Origin: Pseudonocardia sulfidoxydans NBRC 16205
GTDB taxonomy: Bacteria > Actinomycetota > Actinomycetes > Mycobacteriales > Pseudonocardiaceae
DNA: 64,000 nt
Direction of reading: 5' to 3'
Assembly (NCBI RefSeq): GCF_007989085.1
Contig: NZ_BJVJ01000006.1
Span: forward strand, 62,001-126,000
Below are positions 8,373-19,041 of the stretch, in pieces. The position numbers were made by a program, and so were the translations under genes. Position 1 is the stretch's first letter, and every line of letters starts with the position of its first letter. The notes beneath the pieces were generated by a model. It was not told the DNA's origin. It made no database searches and saw only the letters and a list, made by a program, of their open reading frames with translations.

Positions 8373-9989
8373 TCATCCGGAGAAGGGGCCGCCGGAGGCC
8401 ATGCCGAGCGCCAGCGACGGCACGATGCCGAGCAGGAGCGTCACCAGGACACCCAGGGTGATGGCCGCCGTGGTGAAGGCGCCGGGGACGGTGACGGTCG
8501 GTCCGTCGGGTGCGGGCTCGTTGAAGTACATGAGCACGATCACCCGCAGGTAGAAGAACGCCGCCACCGCGCTGGCCACCAGGGCGATGATCACGAGCGG
8601 GGCCATGCCGTCGTCCAGCGCGGCTGCGAAGATGGCGAACTTGGCCGTGAACCCGCTCGTCAACGGGATGCCCGCCAACGCCAGGAGCAGGAAGGACATG
8701 ACGCCCGCGAGCAGCGGGGATCTCTTCGCGAGACCCGCCCATTGGGACAGGTGCGAGGCCTCTCCGTCGGAGTCGCGGACCAGCGAGATGACGCCGAACA
8801 CGGCGAGCGTGGTGAACCCGTAGGCGATCAGGTAGAACAGCGTGCCGGACACGCCCTGCTCGGTGATCGACATCGAGCCCAGGAGCAGGAAGCCGGCGTG
8901 CGCGATCGACGAGTAGGCGATCATGCGCTTGATGTCGGTCTGGGTGAGACCGAGGACAGCGCCGATGACCATCGACACGATCGCGACGGCCCACAGCACG
9001 CCGCGCCACTCCCAGCGGGTGGTGTCGAACGCCACGAACAGCACCCGCGAGATGGCGCCGAACGCGGCGACCTTCGTGCAGGCCGCCATGAACGCGGTGA
9101 CCGGCGTGGGCGCGCCCTGGTAGACGTCGGGCGTCCAGGCGTGGAACGGGCCGACGGAGCCCTTGAACAGCAGGCCGACGACGAGCAGTGCGAGGCCGCC
9201 GAACAGCAGCGCGTCGGAGCGGTCGGAGCCGGCCGCGGCGTCGGCGATGGCCGACAGCTTGACCGAGCCCGCGTAGCCGTAGAGCAGCGCGAGGCCGTAG
9301 AGGAAGAACGCCGAGGCGAACGCGCCGAGCAGGAAGTACTTGACGGCCGCCTCCTGCGAGAGCAGGCGACGCCGGCGGGCGAGCCCGCACATCAGGTACA
9401 GCGGCAGCGACAGCACCTCGAGAGCGATGAACATCGTCAGCAGGTCGTTCGCCGAGACGAAGACCATCATGCCGCCGAGGGCGAACAGCGCGAACGGGAA
9501 GACCTCGGTCTGCATCGTCGGCGCGGAGCCGGGTTCGCCGTAGTCGCGGTCGACGTCGTCGCCCCCACCGCCGGTGACGGTCGTGCCCCCGCCTCCGGAC
9601 GCGGCGCGCGAGGCCGGCGTCGGGATGAACGCCCCGCCCGGCTCCACCGAGCGGTCGGCGATCAGCAGGATGCTGCCCAGGCCCAGGAGCAGCAGGGTGC
9701 CCCAGAGGAACAGCGTCGGGTTGTCGACGGACAGCGCGTCGCCCAGGGTCGTCAGCGCGGCGGGGCTGCCGCCGGCGTAGACGCCGAGGGTGATGCCCGC
9801 GGCGGCGAGGACGACGAGGCTGAGCGCCACCTGGACGGGCCAGCGCTGGTGCCGTGGGAGGAACGCCTCCACGAGCACCGCGATGCAGGCGCCGCCCAGC
9901 ACGATCAGCACGGGCGCGATGGCGCCGTAGGCGATCGGCGGCGCGGTGATCGCGCCGGCGGGCGCCTGCGCGAGAAGAACCGGGGTCAC
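8373..9989 (-). CDS. nuoN: NADH-quinone oxidoreductase subunit N
   Basis: Antiporter-like proton-pumping membrane subunit of complex I, 538 residues with about 14 transmembrane helices. Core motifs include EVLSLPLYLM, VKYFLLGAFASAFFLYG, FKGSVGPFHAWTPDVYQGAPTPVTAF and GLTQTDIKRMIAYSSIAHAGF. A hydrophilic glycine-rich insertion of about 45 residues (near 115-160, including GGGGTTVTGGGGDD) separates the first helices from the core, as in other actinobacterial NuoN proteins. Start GTG overlaps the nuoM stop by 4 bases. Confidence 0.95.
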   Translation of the reverse strand: MTPVLLAQAPAGAITAPPIAYGAIAPVLIVLGGACIAVLVEAFLPRHQRWPVQVALSLVVLAAAGITLGVYAGGSPAALTTLGDALSVDNPTLFLWGTLLLLGLGSILLIADRSVEPGGAFIPTPASRAASGGGGTTVTGGGGDDVDRDYGEPGSAPTMQTEVFPFALFALGGMMVFVSANDLLTMFIALEVLSLPLYLMCGLARRRRLLSQEAAVKYFLLGAFASAFFLYGLALLYGYAGSVKLSAIADAAAGSDRSDALLFGGLALLVVGLLFKGSVGPFHAWTPDVYQGAPTPVTAFMAACTKVAAFGAISRVLFVAFDTTRWEWRGVLWAVAIVSMVIGAVLGLTQTDIKRMIAYSSIAHAGFLLLGSMSITEQGVSGTLFYLIAYGFTTLAVFGVISLVRDSDGEASHLSQWAGLAKRSPLLAGVMSFLLLALAGIPLTSGFTAKFAIFAAALDDGMAPLVIIALVASAVAAFFYLRVIVLMYFNEPAPDGPTVTVPGAFTTAAITLGVLVTLLLGIVPSLALGMASGGPFSG

Positions 9990-11599
9990 CGGGACACCCC
10001 TCCCACCGGGTCGGCGAGTCCGACCTCGGTCATCGTGGCGGCTGCCGTCGGGTTGATCACGTCGAGCACCGGGCCGGGGAAGAACCCGAGCACCAGGATC
10101 AGCACGATCAGCGGCGTCAGGACGCCGATCTCCCGCTTGGACAGGTCGGGGAATCCGGTCGCGCCGCGCTCGGCGGCCACGGCCGGGTCGATCATGGTGC
10201 CCGGCCCGTCGCCGCGGCCGCCGCCGAGGGCGGCGAGCACGGCCGAACCGCGCAGGGGGCCCTGCATGGTGCGCTGGTACATCCAGAGCACGTAGAGCGC
10301 CGCGATGATGATGCCGACGGTCGCCAGGATCGTGTAGACGGGCTGGCGCGGGAACGAGCCCAGCAGCACCAGGAACTCGCTGACGAACGAGTTGGTGCCG
10401 GGCAGTGCCAGCGACGACAGGCCGGCGACGAGGAACGCGCCCGCGAGCAGCGGGGCGACCTTGTGGACGCCGCCGTAGTCGCCGACCAGCCGCGACCCGC
10501 CGCGGGCGATGACGAGGCCGACGACGATGAACAGCATGCCCGTCGAGACGCCGTGGTTGACCATGTAGAGCACGGAGCCGCTGAACGCCTGCGTGGAGAA
10601 GGCGAAGATGCCCAGCGCGATGAAGCCGAAGTGCGCGATCGAGGTGTAGGCCACGAAACGCTTCATGTCGGTCTGTCCGACGGCCAGCAGGCCGCCGTAG
10701 AGGATGCCGATCACCGCGAGGGTCAGCACGAGTGGCGCGAGCTTCTGCGAGGCCAGCGGGAACAGCGGCAGGCAGTAGCGCAGGAACCCGAAGGTGCCGA
10801 CCTTGTCGAGGATGCCGACGAGCAGCACACCGGCCCCGACGGGGGCCTCGGCACCGGCGTCGGGCAGCCAGGTGTGGAACGGCACCAGCGGCGCCTTGAT
10901 CGCGAAGGCGACGAAGAAGCCGAGGAACAGCCAGATCTGGGTGCTCTCGGGCAGCGACGCCGCCATCGTCTGCAGCTCGACCCAGGTGAACGTGCCCTGG
11001 CCCAGCTCACGGCCGCTGACGACGAACAGGCCGATCACCGAGGCGAGCATGATCAGGCCGCCGAGCAGCGAGTACAGGAAGAACTTCACCGCCGCGTACT
11101 GCCTGCGCGGGCCGCCGAAGCGCCCGATCAGGAAGTACATCGGGACGAGCATCGCCTCGAAGAAGACGTAGAACAGGAAGACGTCGGTGGCGGCGAAGAC
11201 CCCGACCAGCAGGCCCTGGGTGGCGAGGACCAGCGCGTAGAACCCGGACTGGGTGCGCCCCTCGGGGAGCTTCTCCGCCCAGGAGAACGCCATGACGATC
11301 GGCACGAGGACCGCGGTGATCGCGAGCATGACGAGTGCGAACCCGTCGATGCCGAGCGCGAAGCGGGTGCCGAACGCGGGGATCCAGTCGACGGCGAACT
11401 CGAGCTGGAACCGGGCGCCGTTCTGCGCGGCCGGGACGGAGTAGGCGAACCAGGTGATGACGACGAGCGCGAGCTCGACGACCGACACCGCGACGGCCAC
11501 CCACTTGGCGGTGGTCTGCTCCTTGATCGGGGCGACCAGTGCTGCGCCGACCAGCGGCACGAGCAGCAGGACCAGGAGAAGCACGGAGCCTCCGCTCAT
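9986..11599 (-). CDS. nuoM: NADH-quinone oxidoreductase subunit M
   Basis: Antiporter-like proton-channel subunit, 537 residues. Family signatures include FYVFFEAMLVPMYFLIGRFGG, VKFFLYSLLGGLIML, FAIKAPLVPFHTWLPDAGAEAPV and VGQTDMKRFVAYTSIAHFGF, with the conserved membrane glutamate and lysines. Starts at ATG overlapping the nuoL stop (ATGA), and its own stop overlaps the nuoN GTG. A cytoplasmic loop near residues 440-480 is unusually charged and glycine-rich for the family. Position and content leave no doubt. Confidence 0.96.
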   Translation of the reverse strand: MSGGSVLLLVLLLVPLVGAALVAPIKEQTTAKWVAVAVSVVELALVVITWFAYSVPAAQNGARFQLEFAVDWIPAFGTRFALGIDGFALVMLAITAVLVPIVMAFSWAEKLPEGRTQSGFYALVLATQGLLVGVFAATDVFLFYVFFEAMLVPMYFLIGRFGGPRRQYAAVKFFLYSLLGGLIMLASVIGLFVVSGRELGQGTFTWVELQTMAASLPESTQIWLFLGFFVAFAIKAPLVPFHTWLPDAGAEAPVGAGVLLVGILDKVGTFGFLRYCLPLFPLASQKLAPLVLTLAVIGILYGGLLAVGQTDMKRFVAYTSIAHFGFIALGIFAFSTQAFSGSVLYMVNHGVSTGMLFIVVGLVIARGGSRLVGDYGGVHKVAPLLAGAFLVAGLSSLALPGTNSFVSEFLVLLGSFPRQPVYTILATVGIIIAALYVLWMYQRTMQGPLRGSAVLAALGGGRGDGPGTMIDPAVAAERGATGFPDLSKREIGVLTPLIVLILVLGFFPGPVLDVINPTAAATMTEVGLADPVGGVSR

Positions 11600-13587
11600 G
11601 CGAACCTCACCGCCAGCAGTGCGGCGATGACCAGCACCGACCCGCCGAGCATGCTCAGCGCGTAGGACCTGACGAACCCGGTCTGCAGCCTGCGCAGCCG
11701 GCCGGACGAGCCGCCGAGCGTGGCGGCCGTGCCGTTGACCAGGCCGTCGACGCCCTTGTTGTCGATGTAGACGAGCGCCCTCGTGAGCCAGACGCCGGGG
11801 CGCGCGACGAGCGCCTCGTTGATCGCGTTGGCGTAGAGGTCCCGGCGGGCCGCCTGGACGGGGATCGAGACCGGCTCGGGACGCTCGACCGGGGTGGGCC
11901 GGCGACCGACGATCAGGTACGCCAGCAGCACGCCCAGCGCCGAGAGGCCCAGGACCAGCCAGGGGACGACGGCGTGCGGCAGCGCCCCGCCCTCGAGCTC
12001 CTCGAGCTCACCGAGGGTCGGCGAGAGCCAGTTGGCGAGCCGGTGGCCCTGCGTGAGCAGGAAGCCGGCGAACACCGAGCCGAAGGCCAGCACGATCATC
12101 GGGGCGGTCATGGAGACGCCCGCCTCGTGCGGGTGGTAGTCGTGGTGGCCCGAAGACCCGCTTGCGGGGTCGAGCGTCGACGCAGCGGCATTGATGTCCT
12201 GCCAGCGCTTCTTGCCGAAGAACGTCATGATCATCAGTCGCGTCATGTAGAACGCGGTGAGACCCGCGGCGATGGCGGCGACGAGCCCGAACACCCAGCC
12301 CTGCCAGCCCGGCTGGGCGAAGGCCGCCTCGATGATGGCGTCCTTGGTGAAGTAGCCGGACAGGAACGGGAAGCCGATCAGGGCCAGGTAGCCCAGCCCG
12401 AACGTCACGAACGTGATCGGCATGTGCCGGGCGAGCCCGCCGTAGTGGCGCATGTCGACGTCGTCGTTCATGGCGTGCATGACCGAACCGGCGCCGAGGA
12501 ACAGGCCGGCCTTGAAGAAGCCGTGTGCCAGCAGGTGCGCGATGCCGAGTGCGTAGCCGACGGGCCCGAGGCCGACGGCCAGGATCATGTAGCCGATCTG
12601 GCTGACCGTGGAGTACGCGAGCACCTTCTTGATGTCGTCGTACGCGCAGCCGATGATCGCGCCGATCAGCAGCGTGATCGTGCCGATGAGGGCGACCACC
12701 AGCCTGCCGTCGGCCGTGAGGTTGTAGATGGGGTTGGCGCGGGCGATGAGGTACACGCCCGCGGTCACCATCGTCGCCGCGTGGATGAGTGCCGAGACCG
12801 GTGTCGGGCCCTCCATCGCGTCCGGGAGCCACGCCTGCAGGGGGAACTGGCCGGACTTGCCGCAGGCGCCCAGCAGCAGCAGGATCGTGATCGCGAGCGT
12901 CGTGCCCGGCGGCACCTCGCCGATGCGGGCGAACACCTCGGTGTACTGCGTGGTGCCCAGCTCGAGCCAGATCAGGAAGATCGCCAGCGCGAGCCCGACG
13001 TCACCGACGCGGTTCATCAGGAACGCCTTCTTGGCGGCGGTCGCCGCGGACGGGCGGTCCTGGTAGAAGCCGATCAGCAGGTACGACGCCAGACCGACGC
13101 CCTCCCAGCCGAGGTAGAGCATCACGAAGTTGTTGCCGAGGACCAGCACCAGCATGGCCGCGACGAACAGGTTGAGCTGCGCGAAGAAGCGCCGCCGCCC
13201 GGGGTCGTGGCTCATGTAGCCGGTCGAGTAGATGTGGATCAGCGAGCCGACGCCGGTGATCAGCAGCACGAACGTCAGCGACAGCGGGTCGAGCCGCAGG
13301 CCGAAGTCGATGTGCAGGCCGCCGACGGAGATCCACTCGTAGACCGACGCCTCGCGCGTGCGCTGCGCCGGGTCGAGGCCCAGGGTGTCGAGGAAGATCA
13401 GCAGGCCGATGACGAACGAGGCGACGACGGTCGCGACGCCCAGCCAGTGGCCCCAGCGGTCGCTGCGCCGTCCGGAGACGAACAGGAACAGCGCGCCGAG
13501 GGCCGGCAGTACCACGAGCAGCCACGCGAGCGATGCGACACCGCTCGCAGCCGCCACTTGCCCCGCTTCGGGGAGCTGGGTAGGCAC
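11596..13587 (-). CDS. nuoL: NADH-quinone oxidoreductase subunit L
   Basis: Largest antiporter-like subunit, 663 residues, with the long lateral helix at the C-terminus expected for NuoL. Recognisable stretches include FYQDRPSAATAAKKAFLMNRVGDVG, GKSGQFPLQAWLPDAMEGPTPVSALIHAATMV and YDDIKKVLAYSTVSQIGYM. A soluble insert near residue 470 (SGSSGHHDYHPHE) is histidine-rich. The GTG start has GGAG 8 bases upstream. It drives proton translocation at the distal end of the membrane arm. Confidence 0.96.
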   Translation of the reverse strand: MPTQLPEAGQVAAASGVASLAWLLVVLPALGALFLFVSGRRSDRWGHWLGVATVVASFVIGLLIFLDTLGLDPAQRTREASVYEWISVGGLHIDFGLRLDPLSLTFVLLITGVGSLIHIYSTGYMSHDPGRRRFFAQLNLFVAAMLVLVLGNNFVMLYLGWEGVGLASYLLIGFYQDRPSAATAAKKAFLMNRVGDVGLALAIFLIWLELGTTQYTEVFARIGEVPPGTTLAITILLLLGACGKSGQFPLQAWLPDAMEGPTPVSALIHAATMVTAGVYLIARANPIYNLTADGRLVVALIGTITLLIGAIIGCAYDDIKKVLAYSTVSQIGYMILAVGLGPVGYALGIAHLLAHGFFKAGLFLGAGSVMHAMNDDVDMRHYGGLARHMPITFVTFGLGYLALIGFPFLSGYFTKDAIIEAAFAQPGWQGWVFGLVAAIAAGLTAFYMTRLMIMTFFGKKRWQDINAAASTLDPASGSSGHHDYHPHEAGVSMTAPMIVLAFGSVFAGFLLTQGHRLANWLSPTLGELEELEGGALPHAVVPWLVLGLSALGVLLAYLIVGRRPTPVERPEPVSIPVQAARRDLYANAINEALVARPGVWLTRALVYIDNKGVDGLVNGTAATLGGSSGRLRRLQTGFVRSYALSMLGGSVLVIAALLAVRFA

Positions 13588-13596
13588 GGGGAGCTC

Positions 13597-13896
13597 CTAG
13601 TACTTGAGCAGGTTGGCGTCGTCCACCGAGGCGGACCGGCGCGTGCGGAAGATCGACATGATGATCGCGAGCCCGACGACGACCTCCGCCGCGGCGACGA
13701 CCATGACGAAGAACGCCATGATCTGGCCGTTGAGGGCGCCGTTGATGCGCGAGAACGTCACCAGCGTCAGGTTCACCGAGTTGAGCATCAGCTCGATGCA
13801 CATGAACACGACGATCGCGTTGCGGCGCACCAGGACGCCGACGGCGCCGATGGCGAACAGCAGCGCCGAGAGCAGTAGGTAGTACGTCGGGGTCAT
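13597..13896 (-). CDS. nuoK: NADH-quinone oxidoreductase subunit K
   Basis: Small membrane subunit, 99 residues, three helices. The two conserved membrane glutamates are present in [13 protein letters not shown] and [13 protein letters not shown]. Starts at ATG overlapping the nuoJ stop by ATGA; a 9-base gap precedes nuoL. Confidence 0.96.
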   Translation of the reverse strand: MTPTYYLLLSALLFAIGAVGVLVRRNAIVVFMCIELMLNSVNLTLVTFSRINGALNGQIMAFFVMVVAAAEVVVGLAIIMSIFRTRRSASVDDANLLKY

Positions 13897-14714
13897 CGGT
13901 CACCGTCCTGGGAGGACCCGCCGGTGAGGGAGTGCGGGTCGGCCGGCGGCTGCTCGATCTCGGTGACCGGGGTCGACTCGATGATGTCCGAGAGCGACTC
14001 CGGCGCGATCGAGCCGTCCGGGAGCAGGGCGGGCACCGCGACGGAGTTGGCCGTCGCGAACACGCCCGGGCCGGGCAGCGGGGAGATGCGGGCGTGGCGC
14101 CCGGTGAGGCGGGCCAGCACGGTGGCGCGCTGACCGGCCTTGCTGCGCGACTTCGACGGCGCGTACGCGAGCACCATCGCGCCCAGGGCGGCGGTGATCA
14201 GCAGCGCCGAGGTGAGCTCGAACGCCAGCAGGTAGTCGGTGAAGATCAGCCGGCCGATGCCGTGCAGGTTCTGCGACGAACCCGCGCCGCCCGCGCCGAG
14301 GCCCACCGGGGTGACCTCGATCAGGGAGCGGGCGATGGCCGCGACGAGCAGCACCGCGAGGCCCAGGCCCAGCGCGAGGCCCGCGAGCCGTTGCCCGCGC
14401 AGGACCTCGACCACCGAGTCGGAGCTGTCCCGGCCGACGAGCATCAGCACGAACAGGAACAGCATCATCACGGCGCCGGTGTAGACGATGATCTGCACGA
14501 AGCCGAGGAACGGCGCCTGCTGGACCATGTAGAGGATGCCCAGGCTGAGCATCGTCATGACCAGGAACAGCGCCGAGTGGACGGCGTTGCGGGCCAGGAC
14601 CATGGCGAGCGCGCCGCCGAGGGCGATGGGCCCCAGGATCCAGAAGGCGATCGACTCGCCGAGCGTCATCGGCCCGCCGGTGTCGGCCGCGGCCTGCGCG
14701 AGGGTCGTGATCAT
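13893..14714 (-). CDS. nuoJ: NADH-quinone oxidoreductase subunit J
   Basis: Membrane subunit of complex I, 273 residues with five helices in the first 190. [24 protein letters not shown] is the family hallmark. The last 80 residues form a hydrophilic, proline- and serine-rich tail, typical of actinobacterial NuoJ and absent from E. coli. Both ends overlap neighbours by four bases (nuoI and nuoK). Confidence 0.95.
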   Translation of the reverse strand: MITTLAQAAADTGGPMTLGESIAFWILGPIALGGALAMVLARNAVHSALFLVMTMLSLGILYMVQQAPFLGFVQIIVYTGAVMMLFLFVLMLVGRDSSDSVVEVLRGQRLAGLALGLGLAVLLVAAIARSLIEVTPVGLGAGGAGSSQNLHGIGRLIFTDYLLAFELTSALLITAALGAMVLAYAPSKSRSKAGQRATVLARLTGRHARISPLPGPGVFATANSVAVPALLPDGSIAPESLSDIIESTPVTEIEQPPADPHSLTGGSSQDGDR

Positions 14715-15277
14715 CGGACCTGCTCCCCGACGGGGTCGTTGGCGATCTTCTCGCCCGCCGCGGAAGCCCGGGCCAGCGTCGGCCCCTGGACGTAGTAGTC
14801 CTGCTCGTTCTCACCGAGGCGCATGGGGTGCGGCGGCTGCTCCATGCCCGGCAGCAGCGGCGCGAGCAGCTGCTCCTTGGTGTAGATCAGGTCCTGCCGG
14901 TTGTCGTCGGCCATCTCGTAGAAGTTGGTCATCGTGAGCGACCGCGTGGGGCACGCCTCGATGCACAACCCGCAGCCGATGCAGCGCAGGTAGTTGATCT
15001 GGTAGTCGTGGCCGTAGCGCTCACCCGGGGAGAACCGCGCCTCCTCGGTGTTGTCGCCGCCCTCGACGAAGATCGCGTCGGCGGGACACGCCCAGGCGCA
15101 CAGTTCGCAACCGACGCACTTCTCCAACCCGTCCGGGTGCCGGTTGAGCTGGTGGCGGCCGTGGTAGCGCGGCGCGGCCGGCGGGAAGTCCTCCGGGTAC
15201 TCCTCGGTGACGACCTTCTTGAACATCGTCGAGAAGGTGACGCCGAAGCCCTTGAAGAAGTTGACGAACTCGGACAT
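14711..15277 (-). CDS. nuoI: NADH-quinone oxidoreductase subunit I (2 x 4Fe-4S)
   Basis: Ferredoxin-like peripheral subunit of 188 residues carrying clusters N6a and N6b. Both CxxCxxCxxxCP motifs are intact: [12 protein letters not shown] and [12 protein letters not shown], separated by the usual spacer. The start ATG immediately follows the nuoH stop (no gap). It passes electrons from NuoG toward NuoB. Confidence 0.97.
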   Translation of the reverse strand: MSEFVNFFKGFGVTFSTMFKKVVTEEYPEDFPPAAPRYHGRHQLNRHPDGLEKCVGCELCAWACPADAIFVEGGDNTEEARFSPGERYGHDYQINYLRCIGCGLCIEACPTRSLTMTNFYEMADDNRQDLIYTKEQLLAPLLPGMEQPPHPMRLGENEQDYYVQGPTLARASAAGEKIANDPVGEQVR

Positions 15278-16573
15278 CTACTCGCTCTCCTTCCCGGAGT
15301 CGCCGGAGCCGACCGCGGCGGGCTCCTTGCCGGACGAGCCGGTGACCCGGCGGGTGCGGGCGCGTGGGGGCGTCGGCACCGTGAGGTCGAGTGGCGGTAC
15401 GGGATAGTCGGAGCCCAGCTCGATCGGCAGGGGCTCGGTGCGTCGCCGGTCGGGGACCAGGAACGCGACGACGAGGATGACGGCGAGCACGATGCCGCCG
15501 GCCACCAGCAGCGTCGTGATGTCGCCGGACTCGCTGTTGCGCCAGGCCCGGACCGCGAAGATCAGCAGGATCCACAGCAGCGAGATCGGGACCAGGCACT
15601 TCCAGCCCAACCGCATGAACTGGTCGTAGCGGAACCGGGGCAGCGTGCCGCGCAGCCAGATGAAGACGAACAGGAACAGCAGCGTCTTCACGATGAAGGC
15701 CAGGAACTGGAACCAGCCGTTGTCGAAGCCCGACCACAGGTGGCCCAGCCACGGGATCTGGCCGCCGCCGAGGAACAGCGTCGTCGCCATCGCCGAGACG
15801 GTCACCATGTTGACGTACTCGGCGAGGAAGAACAGCGCGAACTTCAGCGACGTGTACTCGGTGTGGAAGCCACCGACCAGCTCGGACTCGGCCTCGGGGA
15901 GGTCGAACGGGGCGCGGTTGGTCTCGCCGACCATCGAGATCACGAAGACGACGAAGCTCGGGACCAGCAACCACACGTACCAGCCGGTGCCCTGCGCGGA
16001 CACGATGTCCGACGTCGACATCGAGCCGCTGTAGAGGATCACGGCGACGATCGACAGGCCGAGCGCGATCTCGTAGGAGATGACCTGGGCGGCCGAGCGC
16101 AGCGCACCCAGCAGCGAGTACGGCGAGCCGGACGCCCAGCCGCCGAGCACGATGCCGTAGACGCCGATCGACGAGCAGGCAAGCACGACGAGCACGCCCA
16201 CCGGCAGGTCGACCAGCTGCAGCACCGTGCGCTCGCCGAACATCGACACCTCGCCGCCGAACGGAATCACCGAGAAGGCGACGAAGGCCGGGATCGTCGA
16301 GATCACCGGGGCGATGAAGTACACCCGCTTGTCGGCGAGCGTCGGCATGATGTCTTCCTTGAAGGCCAGCTTGAGCCCGTCCGCGAGGGACTGGAGCCAG
16401 CCACCGGGACCCACCCGGTTGGGGCCGGGACGCTGCTGCATCCGGCCGACGACCTTGCGCTCCCAGTTGATCATGAAGAGCGTCAGGACGACGCCGAGGG
16501 CGAACAGCCCGACGACCTTGATGAGGATGATCCAGATCGGGTCGTCGGCCAGCAGCTGCTGGGTGGTGTTCAC
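15278..16573 (-). CDS. nuoH: NADH-quinone oxidoreductase subunit H
   Basis: Membrane subunit forming much of the quinone chamber, 431 residues, eight helices. [23 protein letters not shown] and [31 protein letters not shown] motifs are present (here [20 protein letters not shown]). A hydrophilic C-terminal tail of about 60 residues is actinobacterial. GTG start overlaps the nuoG stop by 4 bases. Confidence 0.96.
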   Translation of the reverse strand: MNTTQQLLADDPIWIILIKVVGLFALGVVLTLFMINWERKVVGRMQQRPGPNRVGPGGWLQSLADGLKLAFKEDIMPTLADKRVYFIAPVISTIPAFVAFSVIPFGGEVSMFGERTVLQLVDLPVGVLVVLACSSIGVYGIVLGGWASGSPYSLLGALRSAAQVISYEIALGLSIVAVILYSGSMSTSDIVSAQGTGWYVWLLVPSFVVFVISMVGETNRAPFDLPEAESELVGGFHTEYTSLKFALFFLAEYVNMVTVSAMATTLFLGGGQIPWLGHLWSGFDNGWFQFLAFIVKTLLFLFVFIWLRGTLPRFRYDQFMRLGWKCLVPISLLWILLIFAVRAWRNSESGDITTLLVAGGIVLAVILVVAFLVPDRRRTEPLPIELGSDYPVPPLDLTVPTPPRARTRRVTGSSGKEPAAVGSGDSGKESE

Positions 16574-19041
16574 GCCGCACCTCCGTCAAGGTTGCCGGCG
16601 CCGGTGACGCCGACCAGGTCGCCGTGGCCCGCGCCCAGCGCCGTGCGGACGCCGTCGGCGTCCACCGGGTTGGCGGGCAGCCACACCACGCCGTCGGGCA
16701 GGTCGGCCAGTGCCACCGGGACCGTGACCGCGCCGCGAGCCGTGCGCACCGTCGCGTCCGCCCCCTCGGTGAGGCCGAGCCGTTCCGCGGTCGCCGCGTT
16801 GACCCGCAGCACCGCGGTGCGGGCCGTGCCCAGCAGGTGCGGCTCGCCGACCGACAGCGAGCCGCTGCCGACGAGCTGCCGCCACGTCGCGAGCACCGCC
16901 TGGCCGTAGCCGGGCACCACCGCGTCGGCCGCGCCCACCGAGGGCGCCGTGCCGGACGCCGCGACGGACCCGAGCCGGGCCAGGTCGCCCGCCGACGCGG
17001 CCGGGGTCTGGGTGAACAGGTCGACGTCCATCTCGACCGCGAGCGTGTCGAGCACGCGGCAGTCGGGCAGGACACCGGACGCGTCCAAAACGACGCCGAA
17101 CTCGCGGCGGCGCCCCTCCCAGTTGACGTAGGAGCCGGAACGCTGCGCGTCGGGGGCCACCGGGAGCACGACGTCGGCCAGCTCCGTGACCGCCGAGGAG
17201 TGCATCTCGAGGCTGACGACGAACCCGACCTTCGACAGCGCCTCGAGGGCACCGGCCGGGTCGGACATGTCGTGCGGGTCGACCCCACCGACGACCAGCG
17301 CCGACAGAGCCCCGTCGGCGGCCGCGGCGAGAATCTCGTCGGCGTCGCGGCCCGGGGTGTCCGGGAGCGCGCCCTCGGCGAGGCCCCAGGCCCGCTCGAC
17401 CTCGGCGCGCGCCGCCGCGTCGGCGACGCGGCGGCCACCGGGCAGCAGGGCCGGGACCGCGCCCGCCTCCAGCGCACCCCGGTCGCCCGCGCGGCGCGGG
17501 ACCCAGCCGACCTTCGCGCCGGTGCGCGTGGCCAGCTCGGCGACGGCCGAGTAGAGGCCGGAGACCTCCGCGGCCCGGTCGCCGACCAGGATCACCGCGC
17601 CCGTGGCGCTGAGCGCGTCGACGAGCTCGCCACCCGCGGCCGCCAGCTCGTTCAGGACCGCGGCCTCCCCGCCGGGAACCGACGGGATGAGCGTCGCGTT
17701 GGTCTTGTGAACCCCGGGGGTGCTCCACTGACCGAGCTGGAAGACACGCTGACCGCGCTTGAGGACGGCCTTGCGCAGCCGGAGGAAGACCATGCCCGCC
17801 TCCTCCTCCGGGTCCAACCCGACGGTGAGGACGGCCGGCGCGGCCTCCACCGCGGCGAACGTCACGCCCGTGTCCGGGGTGGTGCCGACGACGCCCGACG
17901 CCAGGAACTCCAGCTCCTCGGCGCTGTGCGGGCGGGCGCGGAAGTCGACGTCGTTGGTGTGCGCGGCGACGCGGGCGAACTTCGCGTAGGCGTAGGCGTC
18001 CTCGACGGTCAGCCGGCCGCCGGGGAGCACCCCGATGCCGCTCCGCGCCCGCGCGGCGAGCAGACCCTCGGCCGCGGCGCGCAGCGCGTCGGTCCACGAG
18101 GCCTCGGTCAGCACCCCGTCGACGCGGACCATCGGCCGGGTGATGCGCCCGGCCGAGGTGAGGTAGCGGAACGCGAAGCGGGTCTTGTCGTCGATCCACT
18201 CCTCGTTGACGTCCGGGTCGTTGCCGGCGAGGCGCCGCATCACGGTGCCGCGGCGGGCATCGATGCGGATCGCCGCGCCGGACGAGTCGTGCTCGGTGAC
18301 GCCCGGCGTCGACACCAGGTCGAACGGGCGGGAACGGAACCGGTAGGCGGCGCTGGTCAGCGCGCCGACCGGGCAGATCTGGATGGTGTTGCCGGAGAAG
18401 TAGGACTGGAACGGCTTGTCCTGCGCCACCCCGATCTGCTGCTTCGCGCCGCGTTCGAGGAGCTCGATGAACGGGTCGCCCGCGATCTGCTCGGAGAAGC
18501 GGGTGCAACGCTGGCACAGGACGCAGCGCTCCCGGTCGAGCAGGACCTGCGTCGAGATCGGCAGCGGCTTGGGGAACGTCCGCTTGACGTCGACGAAGCG
18601 GGAGTCGGTGCGTCCCGACGACATCGCCTGGTTCTGCAGGGGGCACTCGCCGCCCTTGTCGCAGATCGGGCAGTCGAGCGGGTGGTTGATCAGCAGCAGC
18701 TCCATGACGCCCTGCTGGGCCTTGTCGGCCACCGGCGACGTGTGCTGGGTCTTGACGACCATCCCGTCGGCGACCGTCATGGTGCAGCTGGCCTGCGGCT
18801 TGGGCATCGGCCGGCCGCCCATCTCCACCTCGACCAGGCACTGGCGGCACGCGCCCGCCGGGTCGAGCAGGGGATGGTCACAGAACCGGGGCACGATGAT
18901 GCCGAGCCGCTCGCAGGTGCGGATGAGCAGCTCACCCTGCGGGGCGTCGACCTCGAGGCCGTCGATCGTCAGCCGTACGTGGCCCTCGGGGACGGGCCTG
19001 CTCGCCGTGCCGTCGGGCGCCTTCTCGGGAGAGAGGGTCAC
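16570..19041 (-). CDS. nuoG: NADH-quinone oxidoreductase subunit G
   Basis: Large iron-sulfur subunit of the NADH module, 823 residues. An N-terminal 2Fe-2S domain has the cysteines of [24 protein letters not shown]; the HxxxCxxC site is [17 protein letters not shown]; a 4Fe-4S pair follows in [10 protein letters not shown] and ICPVGALTS. The molybdopterin-oxidoreductase-like domain fills the rest. A much earlier in-frame start exists, but GTG at 19041 overlaps the nuoF stop as GTGA and gives the normal N-terminus. Confidence 0.95.
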   Translation of the reverse strand: MTLSPEKAPDGTASRPVPEGHVRLTIDGLEVDAPQGELLIRTCERLGIIVPRFCDHPLLDPAGACRQCLVEVEMGGRPMPKPQASCTMTVADGMVVKTQHTSPVADKAQQGVMELLLINHPLDCPICDKGGECPLQNQAMSSGRTDSRFVDVKRTFPKPLPISTQVLLDRERCVLCQRCTRFSEQIAGDPFIELLERGAKQQIGVAQDKPFQSYFSGNTIQICPVGALTSAAYRFRSRPFDLVSTPGVTEHDSSGAAIRIDARRGTVMRRLAGNDPDVNEEWIDDKTRFAFRYLTSAGRITRPMVRVDGVLTEASWTDALRAAAEGLLAARARSGIGVLPGGRLTVEDAYAYAKFARVAAHTNDVDFRARPHSAEELEFLASGVVGTTPDTGVTFAAVEAAPAVLTVGLDPEEEAGMVFLRLRKAVLKRGQRVFQLGQWSTPGVHKTNATLIPSVPGGEAAVLNELAAAGGELVDALSATGAVILVGDRAAEVSGLYSAVAELATRTGAKVGWVPRRAGDRGALEAGAVPALLPGGRRVADAAARAEVERAWGLAEGALPDTPGRDADEILAAAADGALSALVVGGVDPHDMSDPAGALEALSKVGFVVSLEMHSSAVTELADVVLPVAPDAQRSGSYVNWEGRRREFGVVLDASGVLPDCRVLDTLAVEMDVDLFTQTPAASAGDLARLGSVAASGTAPSVGAADAVVPGYGQAVLATWRQLVGSGSLSVGEPHLLGTARTAVLRVNAATAERLGLTEGADATVRTARGAVTVPVALADLPDGVVWLPANPVDADGVRTALGAGHGDLVGVTGAGNLDGGAA

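Noticed and set aside
11539..13878. 779-residue rightward open frame opposite nuoL-nuoK
   Set aside because: Composition is E/R/Q/D-rich nonsense from the antisense of membrane-protein codons; the leftward nuo genes are unambiguous.
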